From Ceratothoa steindachneri (taxonomy: Eukaryota; Arthropoda; Malacostraca; Isopoda; Cymothoidae), in the NCBI GenBank assembly GCA_963969495.1, contig OZ018326.1:147217806-147281805 (forward strand): a DNA stretch of 64,000 nt. Direction: 5' to 3'. Of the stretch, positions 23,287 through 35,610 are shown in pieces (the first letter of the stretch is position 1; each line of letters opens with the position of its first letter). The position numbers and the translations under genes are program-made. The notes under the pieces were generated by a model that was not told the origin of the DNA, made no database searches, and saw only the letters and a list, made by a program, of their open reading frames with translations.

Positions 23287-23755
23287 GAGAACCGTTCTCG
23301 ACGAACGGCGGGACGAACAATGGCTGTTCTAGGTTGTTCTCTTCTGAACAAAGGGGGGATGAGAACCGTCTCTTGTCTACGGGCTCAAGAACAATGGCTG
23401 TTCTAATGTTGTTCTCCTTTGAACAACAGGGGGGTGAGAACCGTTTCTTGGCGAAAGGCTCAAAACGAACAATGGCTGTTCTAATACTGTTCTCCTCGAA
23501 CAATAGGGGGGGGGATGAGAACCGTTTCTTGGCGAAGGGCTCAAAACGAACAATGGCTGTTCTAATACTGTTCTCCTCGAACAATAGGGGGAAGATGAGA
23601 ACCGTTTCTTGGCGAAGGGCTCAAAACGAACAATGGCTGTTCTAATGTTGTTCTCCTTGAACAACAGGGGGGGATGAGAACCGTTTCTTGGCGAAGGGCT
23701 CAAAACGAACAATGGCTGTTCTAATGCTGTTCTCCTTGAACAGCAGGAGGGGAAT
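23287..23755. repeat. ~80-bp G-rich minisatellite, six units
   Basis: The string GAGAACCG starts units at 23287, 23361, 23436, 23517, 23597 and 23676, giving unit lengths of 74, 75, 81, 80 and 79. Each unit contains GAACAATGGCTGTTC (an inverted repeat GAACA-N5-TGTTC), then TGTTCTCC-N-GAACA (TGTTC-N5-GAACA), then a run of 4-9 G. The first two units are more diverged than the last four. The array reads open in several frames on both strands, but that follows from its composition and period; I do not regard it as coding. Confidence 0.93.
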
Positions 23756-24232
23756 GCCTTGGGGATTTGACGTCACTAAAGGCTCGAACCTTTGGCACTC
23801 AAGGAATATTGTCCTCCTGGACAAGTGATGGTGAATCTCGAGGCCGAGGTCCCTTGGCGCACAAAGGGAGAGAGGGTCGTGGTGATGTTTCGCGACGAAA
23901 ATCTGGATCTCCAATCTCATCTTAGTGGTAAAGTTTCCATATATATAGCCAGGACATCTCCTTGGCGTGGGGGAAAATGGAGTGAAAGCTTGGAGGGAAC
24001 GCACAGCTGGGCCGGAGAAAAATGCCTTATCTGTTCATAAGCCTAACTCGATCTGGCGAGGTCGGCGTATGGGGGCGAACGGGGGGACGATAACCTCCTT
24101 GTTTAAACATTGACGTCCGGCAGCTGTTGATAAGACTCCAAGCCTCGAATCGAAAATGCACGTGGGCCTCCTCGAGGTTTTAACTAATATGGGATAGGAG
24201 TTGAATTTAACACAGATTCAACTCGTTCTATC

Positions 24233-24233
<1 letters not shown>
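23756..24233. other. GC-richer flank of the minisatellite
   Basis: No gene recognised. An 82-codon frame at 23792-24040 has no family resemblance. The GC content is higher than the window average. Confidence 0.45.

Positions 24234-24280
<47 letters not shown>
24234..24280. repeat. (AT)n microsatellite
   Basis: Pure TA run of about 46 bases, followed by (AT)n-flanking module b, copy 2. Confidence 0.97.
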
Positions 24281-24282
<2 letters not shown>

Positions 24283-24283
24283 A

Positions 24284-24335
24284 AGGGTACACATGTAGAT
24301 AAGTGTGTACCGTAGAGTTGAAATATTTAAAAAAA
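24284..24335 (+). repeat. (AT)n-flanking module b, copy 2
   Basis: Diverged direct copy of 22684-22735; see that entry for shared blocks. Confidence 0.65.
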
Positions 24336-24344
24336 CAGCATGAT

Positions 24345-26100
24345 ACTTTAACGTTAGAAAGTGGTAGTTAACATATTCTTTAAGCGGACTGGCTTTAAGC
24401 GGACCTTAGGGTCTTTGCTGGTCGTTTTTTCTGTAATTTTTTTCTTTTTTTATTTCTCGAATTCTCTTAGCATAGATTTCAGATATATTTTTTCAAGCTT
24501 TATCCCATACTCCCTTTTGGCTATCTAAATAAATGTTAGAATTTACTTTACTTTCTATTCGGCTGTATTTTTCTCATGTTGTTCTTTCATTTTTTATCCT
24601 TTCTGCATTCATATTTCTTCGTTTATTCTTATAATGTTTTTCTGTTCACTTGAGTTTGCTGATAGTCCGGTATGTCCCTTTTGAAACTACATTTTCGTAT
24701 CGGTTTAATTGCTTCTCGTACATTGCGTATTTCATCGTCTTTGTCATCACAGTAAAGTTTCTTTCTTAAGTGGTTTAGGGAAAAAATTCTTAGTTTTTCT
24801 TCATATTCGTCACAATTTTTCATAGAATAAGCCTTCGTTTCCATGTTTGGGATCTGTATTGGATTTTATTTATCATTTTCATTATATTATTATTATTATT
24901 TTTATCAATGTCAATGAAGGAGATACGTTTGAAAGCAACAGCTAAAACAGCAGAACCTATAAACCCTACAGTACCCAACGAGCAGAAAACATAAAAACCA
25001 ACAAAGAAAAGCATTCACTCTTCTTTTAAATACATCACAATGATCTAAATTAACGATATCATTATGCTGTCGGAAATAAAGATCAAGAGAACTGCATCGT
25101 ACTTCTTCAAATGCCCGAAAAGGACAGTCATTCGGCCTTATCGAGTATCTCGTATCACGAACCGGCCGTGTGGGAGCTGGTATCAGGGTGGAAAAAGATG
25201 ATCATGATCAGAAATAATTTTAAAGAAATGATTAATGACTCTAACTATTACAGTTTGCCTACTGTTCAACTGTACATCAGGGAGAAGAAATCTAATCTGC
25301 TTGAAAGCTCTGCCAAGGAGCTTCAAATCGGTGTCGGATTCTGCAAGTGAGACCAAAACCAAGGCATCTAATTTTAAATAAAAGAGCCTTAAGATTGACA
25401 CGATGAAAGGCTAAGCGAAAATCATGGGATACAAGACCAGATTCATGAGTAGCATGAAGAGAACTTTGAAGGTCATTGTGTTAAAAAGAGAACATCAGAT
25501 GTATTAAGATCTTTTCGAAAACCAAACTGTTTTACCGGCACCGATTTATCATTATTTACAAATTAAATCATACGTTTAGCCAGCAAAAGCTTAATTATTT
25601 TAGAGAAAACCGGTGTAATGGAAATGGTTCTTTATTCCTCCGGGTGAATTGGTGTTGATGATCTTTTGGGGATCGGAGTAATATTTGGAGAATGCCAGCA
25701 TTCAGGAAAAAAACTCCGACGAAAAACTAATCTAAAAATAACAACCAATTTTGGGGCCAACGATGGAGCAATTCATTTATAAATAATGGGCAAATAACCT
25801 GAAAATCCCATCCGCCAAAGGATCAAGGTTATTCAAATAGAAAATAAATTATGTGGACTTAAAATCTAAGGAGTGCAGTTAATAGAAGGAAATCAAGATG
25901 AAGGTAAGTCAACTTCCTCACTACTCTGCTTTTTATTAAAAGTTAAGGCAATTAAATCAGTTTTATCCTTACAGTTATAACATACAGAGGCGTCAGCACA
26001 CGACAAAGGAAGAAGGCCAAAGTCAAACACAAACAGAGCCGGTTTAAGGGAAGAAAACCAAGGTTGCGGCTGAGAGATAGCAGTTAAAATATCTCTGAGA
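24345..26100. other. Stretch without a recognised gene
   Basis: A clean frame of about 79 codons at 25111-25350 (+) and one of 72 codons on the minus strand overlap; neither resembles a family I know. The segment 25970-26040 read on the minus strand has two close Cys (CYNCKD), which might be a decayed zinc-knuckle piece of the LINE at 26107-27119, but this is too weak to call. Confidence 0.4.
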
Positions 26101-26106
26101 TTATCA

Positions 26107-27119
26107 TTATATGCTCTTGATCCTTACCATTTCTATGCTGTGCGTGTAACCTGAGCTGCACGTCGAAGTTCCAAGATTCTTGGAAGTGCAAACGAGACCA
26201 CGGTACAAATACAACCTGCTTATTTCGCTGGGCCAACCGAGAGTCGTCATTGAACAAGGCCTTGACAGTATCACGACTCCCACTAGGTTTACGTCGTATC
26301 CTTCTCTCACTTATGGAAATAATAATTTCATTAAGAGCAGTTACGAGTCAGTTACGGATCTATACACATCACCCCTAACATATATTTCTAAAATCAGTAT
26401 CAATGCCAGGCCATTTAGCACGGGATTTGAAATAGGCTACTCGATTAATGGACTCATCCGGTGTCAAAACTTTGGTTTGAATCTTTAAATAAGCCCTGAG
26501 TGGTGCCTGTTTCCATGAGGCGGAACAACCCATAGATCAATAACGGTAGAAGCATCTGTAAAAATTAAATCGACGCAATTTTCAGATATGTGGGTCTGCT
26601 CACATCCACCAATATTACAGAAGTCTATGGCAGCCAGACAATGCTGGTTAGTCGCGGAAATGGAATTGGGCCTTTACTGGTGATGAGCATTAAAATCACC
26701 AACAAAGACAAAGGAAGCGTTAGAGTTATATTCCTGGATTCTAGCAATATCAGTTGAAATGCAATCATAAATACTATCATGTAGGTGACAGATCCTATAG
26801 AAAACAAATATATAATAATTGATAAAACGGACACGGATACGAATGAGAAGTACCTCATGACAGCCACACTTAAATCCGGCCCTCCGTGAAGCACTAAATA
26901 AGGAGGGTATATAGATACACTTCTCCCACGCCATAGGAATAAAATTGCATCACAAAAGTATAGGCTTGTTAAAATTTGCAATGAGAATCTTCGACACATG
27001 CCTAAAACTATAAACTAAGGTCGAAGATCAAAAAAATATATCGTACATGTTGGAAACCATTAGAATAGAAGACTATACAGTCCTCAATACGAAGGCCAGG
27101 ATTGGGGTCGATATCTCCT
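26107..27119 (-). pseudogene. LINE-F: endonuclease fragment with 2A-like N-terminal motif
   Basis: On the minus strand the element starts with FWRAGDIDPNPGL (2A-like motif at 27093-27119). It then gives MAWEKCIYIPSLFS, and a clear endonuclease block near 26680-26800: DSIYDCISTDIARIQEYN and ASFVFVGDFNAHHQ, with the catalytic GDFN Asp intact. A second block (CVDLIFTDASTVIDL) corresponds to the T(L)DLxxTD segment, and the end (SRVVPVxxS-like FPWVREGYDVNLV) reaches about 26107. Several frame changes occur. No RT follows downstream. It resembles endonucleases of LINEs common in crustaceans and other invertebrates. Confidence 0.75.
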
Positions 27120-29944
27120 GCCCTCCAAAAATTAAACGAGAATTATAGTTAATATACTGTAAAAAGTGACGAAATCAAACAAAATTAAATTTAAAAACAA
27201 TAACAACAACTAAAATGACAAGATTTACAAGAGGAAAAAATGAAACACATATAGGACAATAAATAGCGGAAAAAAGTGTCCACCTGGGGAAGCCGCTACT
27301 CTCAAGGAAGGCAATTGTAGTTGTATACCCCCAAGGGAAAGATGACAGTAGGGATGGCAAAAAATGATGCCACCATTCATCTCATCGCCCTGCCTAGACA
27401 GCATACATTAGGATTGCAATAGAAAAAAGAAGCATGATTCTGCCCTTCTACAAAGGGAAGTGGCAGAGCTCAGAAATTTGGGGCACACAACTATGGCCAT
27501 GCTCATAAAATCCACTTCGGGATGCTGTTAGTAGAATGACTACTCATGCGCTTTCGTCAGAGGACTGGGATAACTCGACCCCATATGACATTCACACTCA
27601 TATCCTTGCTGACGAGAGACAGTGACTGTTGTTAGCCAAGGTGGTGTTACAGGGATTTAGTGATACATTTCCTCCACACCTACCCTTACAGGTCGATCCT
27701 GCACTCATACAGCCGTTGGCGAACAAGAGTTCGTTCATTGGCATAGATGAGTGTTGACAATCCTTTATTTGCTAAGATATCCCGCCTAGCACGGTTTGCA
27801 TAGTAACCCTTTGCCAGTGCTACCCCTCTGGGCCAGAGTGGTCCTGGGCACAATGATGGCAAAGTAGTGAAAAATTTAGTTCAGAATGGCTTTTTAAAAT
27901 TATTATAATTAGCGAAGTTCATAAAATTTATAAAAATTTAACCATGGCTGCTTTTTTATAGATTTTAAATTTTAATCTTAGTAGCGAAGCCATTGCCTGG
28001 TATACTAATATAAATTTGTTTCCGCTCATGTGCGGATCATTCGACACTAAATTCACCCGCCTTATAGCTTATCTGTTGATAACTTTCGTTTGATTATTCA
28101 AAATTCGTATAACTCTTAACGATACATAGTTTATATGTACATGCATGTTGAGGCACATCAATTTTTTAAACTTAAAATTGTGTGGCAAAAATGTGAAAGA
28201 TATTGTGATACAAATAAATTTTTTTTCAATTTTTGCACGGAACTGTATAAAAAAATACAAATTTAAAATCATTGTTTAATCAGGCACTCTACACTTGATT
28301 ATAGAGTTGATTTAAAGCGTTATTACTGCTTAAATCTTGTAGGTCGAGATCTAGCACCATTCATCCTTCGCATCGTGGACGAAATATCTCCACCAGATAA
28401 TGAAATGCACAAAGATCAGAATCAAACTTACTGTTTAGTCCGAAAACACAAGGGAAAAATCCCTGTAGGTGAAGTATGTGTTTGGATTATATTCGATTTT
28501 TGACAACTACTACACCGAGATGGTGGGACCAGCTGAAAAAAATCTAGCTAATTGCGGGGTTTGTTCTTCATTTAAATTGATATTGCGAAGAAGGACGATG
28601 GAAAGAGAAGAATAAAGAATTTTTAATAATGAACTAAACACAAGCTATTTGGCTGTGTTTTGGCTCTATAGAGAAGTAATAAACTAGTATCTTGATCTAT
28701 ATTTGATTATGAATGTTTGGCTATGGTGGAGTAGGAAGGAACATAGTTATATTTGTAATTATTGGGAGAAGGAACTGGTCTTAAAGTGAGTAATTATTTT
28801 TATGATTTTATTATAAATTGAGTTTACTTAAATTATTTTAATCCTTGGCATTGACTGAGATAGAGAAATCATTGGAAGTGTGAATTTAGGTTTGATGATG
28901 AGTGCACCAGGTTATGTATTGTTACTTTTGTTCTATGGCTAATGTCAGAATGTGCACATAAAAAAAAATGCAATGTAGAGGCTAACAACCTAAGCATTCA
29001 GTCATTTTAATTAAGAATTTATCTTAATTAGTTTTTTTTTGTTACTTTGACCTTAAATTTGGTCCGAGTGACGGAAGTCACCCTGCTCACTTTGAGTGTG
29101 ACTATCATTTTGCTGAGAATTAAGACTAAGAACTAAAGAACATTTGTTAGGCATCTTGGTATACAAAAAATTCATATAAATATCTAATTATATTTAAATA
29201 CTGACTATTGTCTTTCTAGTTTTGTGTAAGCCAGTGTTCCAATGTGGTTATGTATCCTTGTAGTGGGCGAGAGGACACAAATTTAGAATCTTTTTATATG
29301 GTTTATGTGATCCGTTTATAACTCGTCCTTCTCGGTCTAAAAGGAAATTTCTCACTTTATACATATTCTATTGAGAAATGGATTTACGGTTTTTCTGCTT
29401 AAAATGTTTAAATGGTGTGTTAGAAAGTTCATTTTGAATGATGCTTTGATTTTGCATGCGAGTAATGGGTGTGAATAGAAACAATCTATCTGATTAGAAT
29501 GAAAGCAATGTTCAATTTTAAGGTATATACTAAAAATAATAAAAGTTATTGAATACTATAATTATAGACATAGTCTCTCTTGCTTTTTAGAACCTCATTT
29601 CATCTGTCTCCATGTTTATAACTGTTACTATTGTAAAATTATTTATGCTTTAATGCAAAATATGAATTAAACTCGTTTTTTACCTCTTCTCTTGATGTGA
29701 AATATCCATATTACTGTACTGCCAATGAGAATTGATAATCAGAAGGAGCAAGGTAATGAGAATATGGAGGATGAAGCAATGTATCTCTTTGGAACACCTA
29801 CAAGGGATCTTTGGGCACTCAAGCTGTGGAAGAACGTGCATTATCATGATGGAGGATGAAACATTTTCTCTTGACTAAAGAGGGTCGCCTTTGGCCTAAA
29901 GGGGATTTAAAGCGAATAAATTGATTCGGTCGAGTTTAGCATAT
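27120..29944. other. Long stretch without a recognised gene
   Basis: Mostly AT-rich. A GC-richer island at about 27440-27860 has no long frame and no family resemblance; it may be an unrecognised repeat. From 28000 to 29900 I see no coding sequence, RNA gene or clear repeat. Confidence 0.5.
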
Positions 29945-30515
29945 TTTTTATTGTTGTCTAACAGTTCCAAAATTACAATTCTTTCAATATCCAACCATAC
30001 ACTCAACCTCAACTTTTTGGATAATTGTTTTTGAGAAATTCTGCTTCCTCGACTGATCCACAAACGTCAGTGTGTAACATGACGATAAAGCATCCACTCC
30101 TCAGCACAAAAAAGATGCTTTCCCAAAATTGATGCCTGTAGGTGTCGTGAAAAGGAGGACTCATACAAAGCAACGGGCTGTTGCAGAATCGCAGTCGACA
30201 GCTCATGCAGAACCAATTTTAGAATCACTGGAACCTTTACCATCTTTATCCATTGGCTTAGGGCAGTCTTATTCGTTACGTTAAATTATTTTCCGAATTT
30301 CCTTTAAGTTGTGCCACGATTTGCCGAAACAACAGCTTCTATCTCTTCAGAATAAAGTTCTTTTGGACGCCTTCTTTGGTTTCGTCTTTTAGACTGAAAG
30401 TTCTACTTTGGAAACGGGAAAACCACCACTGCACCTGCTTTCATTTACTGCATTATCTCTATAATTACTGGAATGGATTTTCTCGCTGTACTCACACTGA
30501 AACATTTTGAAAACT
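29945..30515 (-). pseudogene. mariner-type transposase relic
   Basis: Reading the minus strand through frameshifts gives an N-terminal piece (IHSSNYRDNAVNESRC, like the mariner YGDNAVSERTC block), then FNVTNKTALSQWIKMVKV (HTH and linker), LHELSTAILQQ (WVPHELS position), SFSRHLQASILGKHL, EEWMLYRHVTH (position of GDEKWxxY), and KLRLSVWLDIERIVILELL (position of the VMLSVWWD-KGIVY-ELL block). The first catalytic Asp in the GDEKW block is lost and the last third of the protein is missing. It is an old, dead copy. No terminal repeats were identified. Confidence 0.7.
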
Positions 30516-30619
30516 CAAATAAAAACATGTCTATGTTGATCTTTAGATGGGAGAACCTCGAGATAAATAGCGTATTGATTAAAAACTATATTTTATAAAC
30601 TGAAAAACGGTAAAAACTA

Positions 30620-31739
30620 CTCATTATAGCATTCCTAAATAACAAGAGGCACTACATCAATAAAAATATATATAATACTTTATTCTAGAAAAACGGCCTA
30701 AACATATTGTAAGGCAGAAGAATGGTTAATTAATTTGTGATTGAGGTATCCTTTCCAAATCTGTCTTGAATTTTGTGTAGAGACCTATGTTCGAAGCTAT
30801 TTTTTTGTCTAGTAGTTTTTCAAGGGGTTTGTAGCAAGTGCATAGTACTGATCTAGAGAAGTACGAGTTTAGTTGTCTTAAAGATGTGTCTGTTTATTAT
30901 TTATATTTAATGCGCAGTTTCTGAGATAGATGTTTTGGTATTTTTGAGCCTGACGTCGATGAAAGTGTCCTTGTTGGTAGATTTGTGTTTCCGAGGTGTT
31001 TGATATTTTCTCATGACCTTTTTTGGAAATCTAATGGCTAATAAGCATTTTCTGGGGTGCAAAGGGCCGTCGCCTTTGATTAAATCTCCTTTTGTCTTTG
31101 TGAAATTCTGTTTTGTGTATGTCTGGGTAGGAATTTGTTGTCTGATTAGTGTTTTTGGGGTGAGGCTAATTTGTTGTTGTCATAAATTATTAGTGATCCA
31201 TACATACCTATTTTGGATCAGGGGTTGAGGGTAATGGATAAATTTTATTTAGAGTTGACCAGACTTACTGTGTTATGGTTTTGAACCTTATTACTTTAGG
31301 CATTTTTTCTCTATATTGTTTTCTAGCAAGTTCACGATGTATAGGTTGTGCTTAATTTGTTTTTATTATGGAAATACAGAGTGTTCTTTTAGTTGTTTCT
31401 ATTTCTTATAAATTCATAATCTTTTTGATGTATAAGATACAGCTTTTACTTTAGTTCATAAGTGAATTTATCATAACAAGTGAAATATAGCCCCACATAT
31501 GTTTTCTTGTATATTAATAGCACGTATTGTATTTTTCTAAAAAAATTAAATAGCTATTTCTTTAAAGGGTGTCAGCTGCAGCCTGAGAAACCATGGAGAA
31601 GCTGACTTATAGAGTCTTCCATGCCATGCTGGCGCCAACGTCCGAAGATGCATTGATATATGTTTAAATATATCTTCCACATATTTTCTATTCATGCGTC
31701 CTCACTCACCACTTTTCCTTAAAATTATGTCCGAAAACT
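30620..31739. other. Stretch without a recognised gene
   Basis: T-rich on the plus strand. A 71-codon frame at 31013-31228 is hydrophobic by composition and matches nothing I know. Confidence 0.5.
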
Positions 31740-32291
31740 TCTCAGCTAGAGGAACATCACTGAATAACCATTCAGGTATTTCCTTGAAAAACCTTTGAGC
31801 CCTCCAAGAGCAGCTGCTGATCCTTTCCTGAATGTCTTTTGAAATCTCACTAATTACAAGTTGAGCCTTCCCAAAATAGCCAGTAGGCCTCTCTGAATAC
31901 CTGTTTAGCCCTTACTAAGAAACCCGTTCTCTCTTGATTGACCACCACATAATTAATCCTGAACCACCCAGTGGCACTCCATTAAATCCCATTATTCTTC
32001 CTCTTTAACTGTTAGCTCTTTTTTATTGACAACGTACAGCTGTTGACAAAACAACCAATATGCGTCTTTCATGAAAGCCCATTAAACCTTGCCAAAACAA
32101 ACATCAGATCATTCTTTAGCACGAAATGAATCCTCCCTATGAGCACTTCTTGAACACCCATTGAGCTCTCACGTAACAACCATAGACCGCTACCCTAATA
32201 ACCTTTGAGCCTTTCCATAATATCTCTTGAATCTTACCATAACTTCTTTTGAGCACTACCATAATAGTTATGTGGGCATTCCTATAACACA
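31740..32291. repeat. Degenerate 22-bp minisatellite
   Basis: A unit close to CTTTGAGCCYTWCCATAATA repeats at a 22-23 base period. Clear unit starts are 32136, 32159, 32181, 32203, 32226, 32248 and 32270. The same phase can be followed in 31859-31990 (AGTTGAGCCTTCCC, CAGTAGGCCTCTCTG, GTTTAGCCCTTACTAAG and so on). The region between about 31990 and 32130 is too diverged to be sure. About 25 unit lengths fit, all diverged. Confidence 0.75.
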
Positions 32292-32299
32292 GATTTCCA

Positions 32300-34040
32300 A
32301 AATTTTAAAGTCCTATTACATAAGACTTCCCTCATGGAGACGAGAAATGTAATGGATACTTTAAGTTACAGGAAACAAGAGATTCAGATATCAACTTTTC
32401 ATTCTAAATTTATTTTTTTAGCATTGTCATAGATACTGTCCCTTAGAAAATTTCTGCCTCCATTCCAAAGTTATTTAAATAGATTCCCAAAGAGTTTTAG
32501 TCTCAAATATTCCTCATTCCCACAAATCCAGTAACACAAAAGCATTTACTAAACCAGTTTGATAGGATGCTTTCAAATAGCCTGAAAACCTATGAAAGTA
32601 TATTTCCTTGCATTCCATTTAATGGAAAATTTTTAATGACCCAATTTTGTACAATTTTTCTTTATTTGAATCATAGCCTATAGAATAAAATATGTTGGAG
32701 AAATTTGAAGATAAAATTAATTGAGGTAAAAATTCCCAACGCCTTCAAAAGGAATGGTAAGATTATGCCGAAATCCAACTAAATTAAACATTCGAAATAA
32801 CTAACAGATTTTGTATATTACCTTAGCAATTACCCTAATCTGAATTTTTAAAAATGCGCTGAATCTCTTCTTTAGCACACTTTCCTCCCGTGTCCCAGGA
32901 ACGGATGAAAATAAATTATTCTTAATCTAATTTCTAATGGTAACGAGAAATTTTGCTTAGAGACATGATAGATTTATATACAGAACATATTTTTTCAGTT
33001 AATTCGAATTCTGCACACCCTTTTAAATTTTAATTAAACAATTCCCAATCTTAATTCAATCTGTTTTTGTTACAACTGGAAATTGCTTTTTTGACTTTTT
33101 GAATTACGGAAATCCTTTGAAAAAATATATTATCCACATAACCGAAATAATTTTCCCCATATTAAAAACTTTTCCTTTTATTATGACTTGTAAATTTACA
33201 AAAAGCCCAAAGACCTTCAAAACTCAAATCAATTGGGCGGTTTCTACGTGAGGGATGTTGTGTTGAAAAGACTCACCCTTTCTTACCCAGAATTCCTTGC
33301 CGAATCTTCGATACTCTCACGAAAGCCACCCCTTAGATGGAGCTAAGTCCTGACAGCTCTCTCACTTAAAAACTAATTAACAATTTTATTACAATTGGAA
33401 AAGAATTTACAGACGGATGTCTAATATTGACTAATTAGTTAAGCTTACGAAATTTTTTCCTAACGCTGAAAATCTATGGTGCATCCATGCAACAATTATA
33501 TTCCAATTAATAATTTCCTCGAAGTTACCACACTAAATCTTACTTACCTTTTCTTTTGCCCTTCCTTTTATTTGAAAGAATATTGCTTTTCGCTTATATT
33601 TAAGCATTTTCTCATATTTTCTCTAATTTTCTCTACAGATAAAAACATAAGATTTAACTTTCTTACAATTTATGAACCGTACCAATTTTGTGAAATTTAT
33701 GTAGATACTTCAAAAAGAATTGGCAAATTTATAGAAAATATTGTTCTGTTTGGATTTCTGAATGCAAAGAAAGTTTACGATAAGTGAATCAGACTCTTTT
33801 AATACTGTATCAAGGATTTTGATGTCTATATAGGACTGAAGCAAACCAGTCCCCTTTACATACATCATTCGCTGGTATAATTCTGTATGCATTTATACGG
33901 GAGTAAAACAAATTGCTCCATCACACGTCACCAATCTAATTTTTCGATTGGTGTTAAAAACCTCATGCCATAGAACATTAAGCGTGATCTCCAGCGCTTC
34001 ATATATCATCTACCCTACTACATTTCAATAAATCATAAAT
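32300..34040. other. AT-rich stretch without a recognised gene
   Basis: A 103-codon frame at 33476-33787 is Phe/Leu-rich and matches no family I recognise. A small hairpin (CACCAATC ... GATTGGTG) lies at 33928-33953. Confidence 0.5.
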
Positions 34041-34044
34041 ACAA

Positions 34045-34076
34045 TCCAATGTATTTATTCGAATAAATACATTGGA
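34045..34076. repeat. Perfect 32-bp palindrome
   Basis: The half TCCAATGTATTTATTC is followed with no spacer by its exact reverse complement. The right half encodes the start of the Penelope GIY-YIG fragment (codons for KYIG). Confidence 0.97.
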
Positions 34077-34307
34077 GTGCTAAACGCATCCTTATCTCGT
34101 TCAGTCACCATGCATTTGCAAAACGGCGCCATCAAAAACCACTACTTAATGCAACATGGAACTCATCTATCACGAGAAGTTTTAGTAGAGAATACCATAA
34201 ACAAAATGATAAATGACCACACCTTCCTTCACATCCTGGAAGCAATCTTAATTAAGAAGAGAGATCGAGGCTTAATGGCCAACAGACGGCTACCCAAAGA
34301 ACTCTAA
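34062..34307 (+). pseudogene. Penelope-like element GIY-YIG endonuclease fragment
   Basis: The plus-strand frame reads KYIGVLNASLSRSVTMHL, then QNGAIKNHYLMQHG, LSREVLVENTINKM and FLHILEAILIKKRDRGL, ending at a stop at 34305. These blocks, in this order and spacing, match the C-terminal GIY-YIG endonuclease of Penelope-like retroelements: the YIG motif, the Arg after the helix, and the Glu in LEALLI. The GIY half and the RT are missing because the sequence begins at the centre of a palindrome. The element's downstream untranslated sequence may extend to about 34560. Confidence 0.75.
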
Positions 34308-34309
34308 GA

Positions 34310-34993
<684 letters not shown>

Positions 34994-35019
34994 GAATGAA
35001 TGACTCAAAAAGTAGCACG

Positions 35020-35130
35020 TCAGGTTTGCAATTAATGCAATGTCCCGCAGGAAAAATGAAAAGGTGCTTCCAAGAACTTTGGAAATTTATTCATTTCATT
35101 CTCAAGGATGTCTACAAAAGAAAATAATAT
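35020..35130 (+). repeat. (AT)n-flanking module c, copy 1
   Basis: GCAGGAAAAATGAAAAGGTG and TTCCAAGAACTTT match ACAGGAAAATGAAAAGATCA and ATCCAAGAACCTC at 36166-36200. Both copies sit beside a long (AT)n tract, though on different sides. Confidence 0.6.
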
Positions 35131-35610
35131 AATAAGGGTATATATAAGCTAGTAAACGATAAAGGACCGCCTCTAAGACAAGAGATCACCAATGAGAAAG
35201 TAGGAGAGGGATGGGTAAATTCATATTAAGATTTAGCTATAAGAGGTAGCATCGTCAAACCGAGAGGCAAAAACTATTCAAGGACAGATGAAAAGGGTTA
35301 AAACGATTAACGGATAAAGCGATAGTCTAAAGAGGAGGATTAAGAGACAGACATCATGTAAATTGAAACGAAGGGGATAGGGAAAAGGAGAGAGGAAGAG
35401 AAATAAAATAATGTAAATACAAAATCAATGGAATAATTAAATTGACACACCGTGTTCCCATAAAAATGAAAATTGCTCCCCCCCCAAAAAAAAATAAGGA
35501 ATATAAGTCAAAGCTAATTTCTTTAAGAATGAGTTTTATCACAACAGCATCAATTTTAAAAAGGCAAGGGGAAATGTTAAAGTCAATAAATTGGCGTATA
35601 CATGCAGTAA
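35131..35610. other. Stretch without a recognised gene
   Basis: Purine-rich on the plus strand. No gene recognised. Confidence 0.5.

Noticed and set aside
23271..23712. Repeat-protein frames of over 100 codons on both strands
   Set aside because: They arise because several minisatellite units are near a multiple of three; unit lengths of 74-81 break any stable protein repeat.
23287..23755. CRISPR-like array
   Set aside because: Units are adjacent with no unique spacers, lengths vary, and the context is eukaryotic. It is a minisatellite.
23287..23755. Glucocorticoid-type response elements
   Set aside because: The half-site spacing is 5, not 3, and arthropods are not expected to have that receptor.
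25111..25350. 79-codon frame, possible host exon
   Set aside because: No convincing splice sites in phase at both ends and no recognisable domain.
33476..33787. 103-codon Phe/Leu-rich frame
   Set aside because: Composition matches the AT-rich background and no domain is recognisable.
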